Assembly: GCA_029932035.1 (NCBI GenBank)
Contig: JAOZQV010000195.1
Span: forward strand, 1 to 6,994
Source: Deltaproteobacteria bacterium
GTDB lineage: Bacteria > Desulfobacterota > DSM-4660 > Desulfatiglandales > Desulfatiglandaceae
Length of the DNA stretch: 6,994 nt
Direction: 5' to 3'
Part shown: piece after piece, positions 4,771-6,994 of the stretch
How the letters are laid out: the number at the start of each line of letters is the position of its first letter
Numbering within the stretch: the stretch's first letter is position 1
Made by a program: the position numbers and the translations under genes
Notes under the pieces: generated by a model
Databases searched by the model: none
What the model was told of the DNA's origin: nothing
What the model saw: the letters and a program-made list of their open reading frames with translations, nothing else

Positions 4771-6117
4771 CTATTTTGCCATATCCTTCAAGAATTTCGG
4801 TAACAGAGAAGCATCTCTGGGACCGATACTAATTTCCCAATCAGGCAGTTCCTCTTCCATCTCACCGCTGATGGAGGCCGCATAGCCGGGAATAATGATC
4901 TTCCTGTGGGCAATCTTGTCGGCAATGCCGCACTTCTTAACAAACATGCCTACCACGTCTCCGGAGAACTTTCCTGCTGCCCATGCCGTCATAACGGATA
5001 ATCCTTCCGTGTCCATGATAAGAAGCCAGCTTGGTACTCTGCTCCCTTCAACTTCGCCACTGACAATAAAGTAGGTCAGGGAGAAATTGGTGGTCACAAG
5101 TACCGGAGAATTTTCGTCCGGGGCGCCGATCTCGTAAATCCCCTCTGTCACGGTCATGGGCCGTTGCGGATCAGTGAAGATATTCAGCCTCTCAAGGAGG
5201 AGCGGGAAAAGATTCTCACCCTTGAAATCGGACAGGACCACAAGCCCCGCATACTTGGCGATCAACATGGAGGCAATAAGGGTCTCCATATCTAAGTTGC
5301 CTGCCATTTCACAGGGAAAGGTTATCGTCGGGAAACCTAAAGATTTATTGGCGGCCTTAAGTGGAGCCCTCCTAATGGCCAACTGATCCTGAAAGAGCTG
5401 CTTCATCTCCCTTGCGCCTGAATCCAGGACAAGGTCCTTCAGACCCATCCCTGTCAGTTTGTCGCTCAGGACAATCAGGTCATCCATATTATCCGCCTTC
5501 ACGGCGAGAGGAAGCCCTGTCTCTTTGGCAAGAGCACCCATCTCTTCTGCATTATCGGCCGTGGCAGCATAGAGGAGCGGCTTCTTGAAGGCGCAGGCAT
5601 CAACCGCTCCCTTCATGGCCTCCACATTATCCGTCATCAGGACAAGGCCAAACTCGGACTCTTCGGCTATTTTTTTTGCCGTTGCAGCAAAGGCGGCCCC
5701 ATCACCGTCGGCATCTTTCAAGGCCACCAATTCCGGTCTAAGATTGAGGCCTACCCTCTCATACTGAAGGGCATTCCACTCTTTCAGCTTCTTATCAAGG
5801 GCCTTTGAATCCATATTTGAGGAAACCATGGCCGCAAGAGCTGTTGGATTAAAAAAAGTCTTTTCATGCCTGAACATTACGGTTTCACCGCCGGCCTTAA
5901 AGGCCCTTGTCCCGGCACCAATGGCAACCGGCCTGATGGGCGGGGCAGATGCCTCTGCCAATTGTTCCCTGGCCTCATCAGACACGTATGGGCAAGCATC
6001 CAATTCTGCCTTACCCGCGGCCAGATTCATGGCAAAGGCTAAGCATGTGGGAACGCCGCACTCTGCGCAGTTCGTTTTAGGCAACATCTTAAATATCTGA
6101 ATTCCAGTTAATGCCAT
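4771..6117 (-). CDS. acsC: Corrinoid/iron-sulfur protein, large (gamma) subunit
   Basis: Large subunit of the corrinoid iron-sulfur protein (also called CdhE in archaea), which carries the methyl group from AcsE to acetyl-CoA synthase on a cobamide. The 448 residues match the family length (446 in Moorella). The N-terminal domain has the [4Fe-4S] motif C17-x2-C20-x4-C25-x16-C42 (CAECGVPTCLAFAMN, then CPYVSDEARE), whose cluster reactivates the oxidised cobalt. A TIM-barrel middle follows (LLYAATADN, LVLDSGARE). The C-terminal cobamide-binding domain has ENSPVLVTTNFSLTYF, DTEGLSVMTAWAAGKFS, IIIPGYAA and ISIGPRDAS. All landmarks are intact. The ATG at 6115-6117 follows AGGAGT (6123-6128). It lies 103 bp after acsB on the same strand. 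Its small partner acsD is not next to it, which is unusual. Confidence 0.96.
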   Translation of the reverse strand: MALTGIQIFKMLPKTNCAECGVPTCLAFAMNLAAGKAELDACPYVSDEAREQLAEASAPPIRPVAIGAGTRAFKAGGETVMFRHEKTFFNPTALAAMVSSNMDSKALDKKLKEWNALQYERVGLNLRPELVALKDADGDGAAFAATAKKIAEESEFGLVLMTDNVEAMKGAVDACAFKKPLLYAATADNAEEMGALAKETGLPLAVKADNMDDLIVLSDKLTGMGLKDLVLDSGAREMKQLFQDQLAIRRAPLKAANKSLGFPTITFPCEMAGNLDMETLIASMLIAKYAGLVVLSDFKGENLFPLLLERLNIFTDPQRPMTVTEGIYEIGAPDENSPVLVTTNFSLTYFIVSGEVEGSRVPSWLLIMDTEGLSVMTAWAAGKFSGDVVGMFVKKCGIADKIAHRKIIIPGYAASISGEMEEELPDWEISIGPRDASLLPKFLKDMAK

Positions 6118-6137
6118 ATCGCACTCCTAAAATATTG

Positions 6138-6193
6138 GGACGCAGATTCACACAGATTTTGTAAAACCTAAAAATCTGCGGTTATCTGCGTCC
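6138..6193. repeat. Nested palindromic repeat in the acsB-acsC spacer
   Basis: GGACGCAGAT (6138-6147) and ATCTGCGTCC (6184-6193) form a perfect 10-bp outer stem. Inside it AGATTTT (6154-6160) and AAAATCT (6171-6177) form a perfect 7-bp inner stem. The 56-base unit nearly fills the spacer, ending 10 bases before the acsC Shine-Dalgarno. Palindromes built on GCAGATT-ACACAGAT words are, as I recall, dispersed in many environmental bacterial genomes, so this is probably a REP- or MITE-like copy. In the acs mRNA it would fold into a long hairpin. Confidence 0.75.
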
Positions 6194-6220
6194 GAAAATA
6201 AATTTGGTTTACTCCTCTAC

Positions 6221-6994
6221 CTATACAAGAGGATCCATCTTGAGGGCCGGATGTCCCACCTTTTCGAGGAAGGGAAGGATCTCCTCCTCAGTGATACCCA
6301 CGGTCTCATCCGCAATCATATCGTAAAGATCAGGAACACCCATTTCCGCACCACGTTTTTCAATGCGCTCTTTAATTTCTTCCTTGAGCATCTTGGGCAT
6401 CCAGACCATACGGAGCAATCCCCCATCGCCGAGGATGAACTTACCCTGGCCAATATTGTACTTGGAATGACCCACAAATCCCGGAGTAGACAATCCTCCT
6501 CCCATAACACCGGCAAGTGTGGTGAACTTCATCCCGCAGGGTGTTTCTCCTGCGTAGTCCCTGCCAACGGTCATGACGCCGTTGCAGGCGGGAAGCATTG
6601 CGGCGATGCATTCACAGCACCCGCATGTGGTCATAGGATCAACCACCATGGAGTAGAAATTATAATGGGTCACATTACCCCTTGAAGCCTTGTATACAAA
6701 GTCATTGACGCCCTTCCACTGGCCTAACACCGGGTCAATACACTCACCCTTTTCTATGGGCTGGTTGGGGCCTGTCGGGTTAATCTCATAGGCGGCCTTA
6801 CAGTCCATCCAGTTGTAGGCGCCGCAAAGACCTGTTCGCTCAGGGCTTACACTGCACACATGGTTGGGGGCAAAGGACTGGCAGAGGGTGCAGGAATAAT
6901 ATGTCTCCACATCCTCATCCTTCATCTTCTCAACACGCCCATCCCTCTCCTTATATTCGGCCCTCGCCCTTTTTGTCAGTGCATCAACATCCTT
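6221..6994 (-). CDS. acsB: Acetyl-CoA synthase (CODH/ACS beta), C-terminal third with A-cluster, cut by window edge
   Basis: Catalytic subunit that condenses the methyl group, CO and CoA into acetyl-CoA at the nickel A-cluster. The 257 visible residues run open to the window edge and correspond to about residue 472 to the end of the 729-residue Moorella enzyme. All A-cluster ligands are present at the expected spacing: visible C35, C38, C47 and C57 (CTLCQSFAPNHVCSV, then TGLC) bind the [4Fe-4S] part, and C124-G-C126 (TTCGCCEC) binds the distal nickel. These match Cys506, 509, 518, 528, 595 and 597. The stretch AAYEINPTGPNQPIEKGE is also typical. Residue 127, after the distal-nickel Cys, is Cys where I recall Phe in the Moorella enzyme. 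It should be the first visible gene of a right-to-left operon, with CO dehydrogenase perhaps further upstream. Confidence 0.97.
   Translation of the reverse strand, partial: KDVDALTKRARAEYKERDGRVEKMKDEDVETYYSCTLCQSFAPNHVCSVSPERTGLCGAYNWMDCKAAYEINPTGPNQPIEKGECIDPVLGQWKGVNDFVYKASRGNVTHYNFYSMVVDPMTTCGCCECIAAMLPACNGVMTVGRDYAGETPCGMKFTTLAGVMGGGLSTPGFVGHSKYNIGQGKFILGDGGLLRMVWMPKMLKEEIKERIEKRGAEMGVPDLYDMIADETVGITEEEILPFLEKVGHPALKMDPLV

Noticed and set aside
4300..4803. 167-codon plus-strand open frame over acsE and the spacer
   Set aside because: It is the antisense of acsE, with no recognisable domain and no reason to prefer it over a well-supported enzyme gene.
6251..6685. 144-codon plus-strand open frame over acsB
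   Set aside because: It is the antisense of the A-cluster coding region, where the minus strand carries all expected metal ligands.

Overview
The window looks like chromosomal DNA of a strictly anaerobic bacterium that runs the Wood-Ljungdahl (reductive acetyl-CoA) pathway. The best guess is a Desulfobacterota-type sulfate reducer or syntroph, or a related environmental lineage. This rests on bacterial-type AcsB, AcsC and AcsE proteins, an Mrp/NBP35 ATPase, and intergenic palindromes of a kind I associate with such genomes. The lineage is inference; the pathway is read directly from conserved cluster and cofactor residues.

Right half (3570-6994), all on the minus strand and so transcribed right to left: the C-terminal third of acetyl-CoA synthase acsB (cut by the window edge), then acsC (large subunit of the corrinoid iron-sulfur protein), then acsE (methyltetrahydrofolate:corrinoid methyltransferase), then a strong intrinsic terminator. 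AcsE moves the methyl group from methyl-tetrahydrofolate to the cobamide of the corrinoid protein, AcsC is part of that carrier, and AcsB joins methyl, CO and CoA at its A-cluster. The small corrinoid subunit acsD, the CO dehydrogenase and cooC are not in the window. Both internal acs spacers hold inverted repeats.

Centre (2601-3569): a separate minus-strand gene for an Mrp/ApbC iron-sulfur carrier ATPase. A MITE-like element with 31-bp imperfect inverted ends lies between it and the acs terminator.

Left half (1-2600): the start of a cold shock protein gene (minus strand) with a good promoter about 120 nt upstream, then a gene graveyard. In order this holds an rmuC remnant with three single-base deletions and no nuclease domain, one intact small coiled-coil/membrane gene (DUF1640-like), a caspase-like (peptidase C14) gene that has lost exactly its catalytic middle, an orphan BrnA/DUF4415-type antitoxin without its toxin, and the tail of a carboxymuconolactone decarboxylase/AhpD-like gene. 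The acs and mrp genes, by contrast, are fully open, which argues that the breaks are real decay and not poor sequence.

I see no tRNA, rRNA, CRISPR array, transposase or origin. I found no convincing new system. The points most worth a second look are the excised caspase core, the missing acsD, and the three different palindromic elements threaded through the acs/mrp region.
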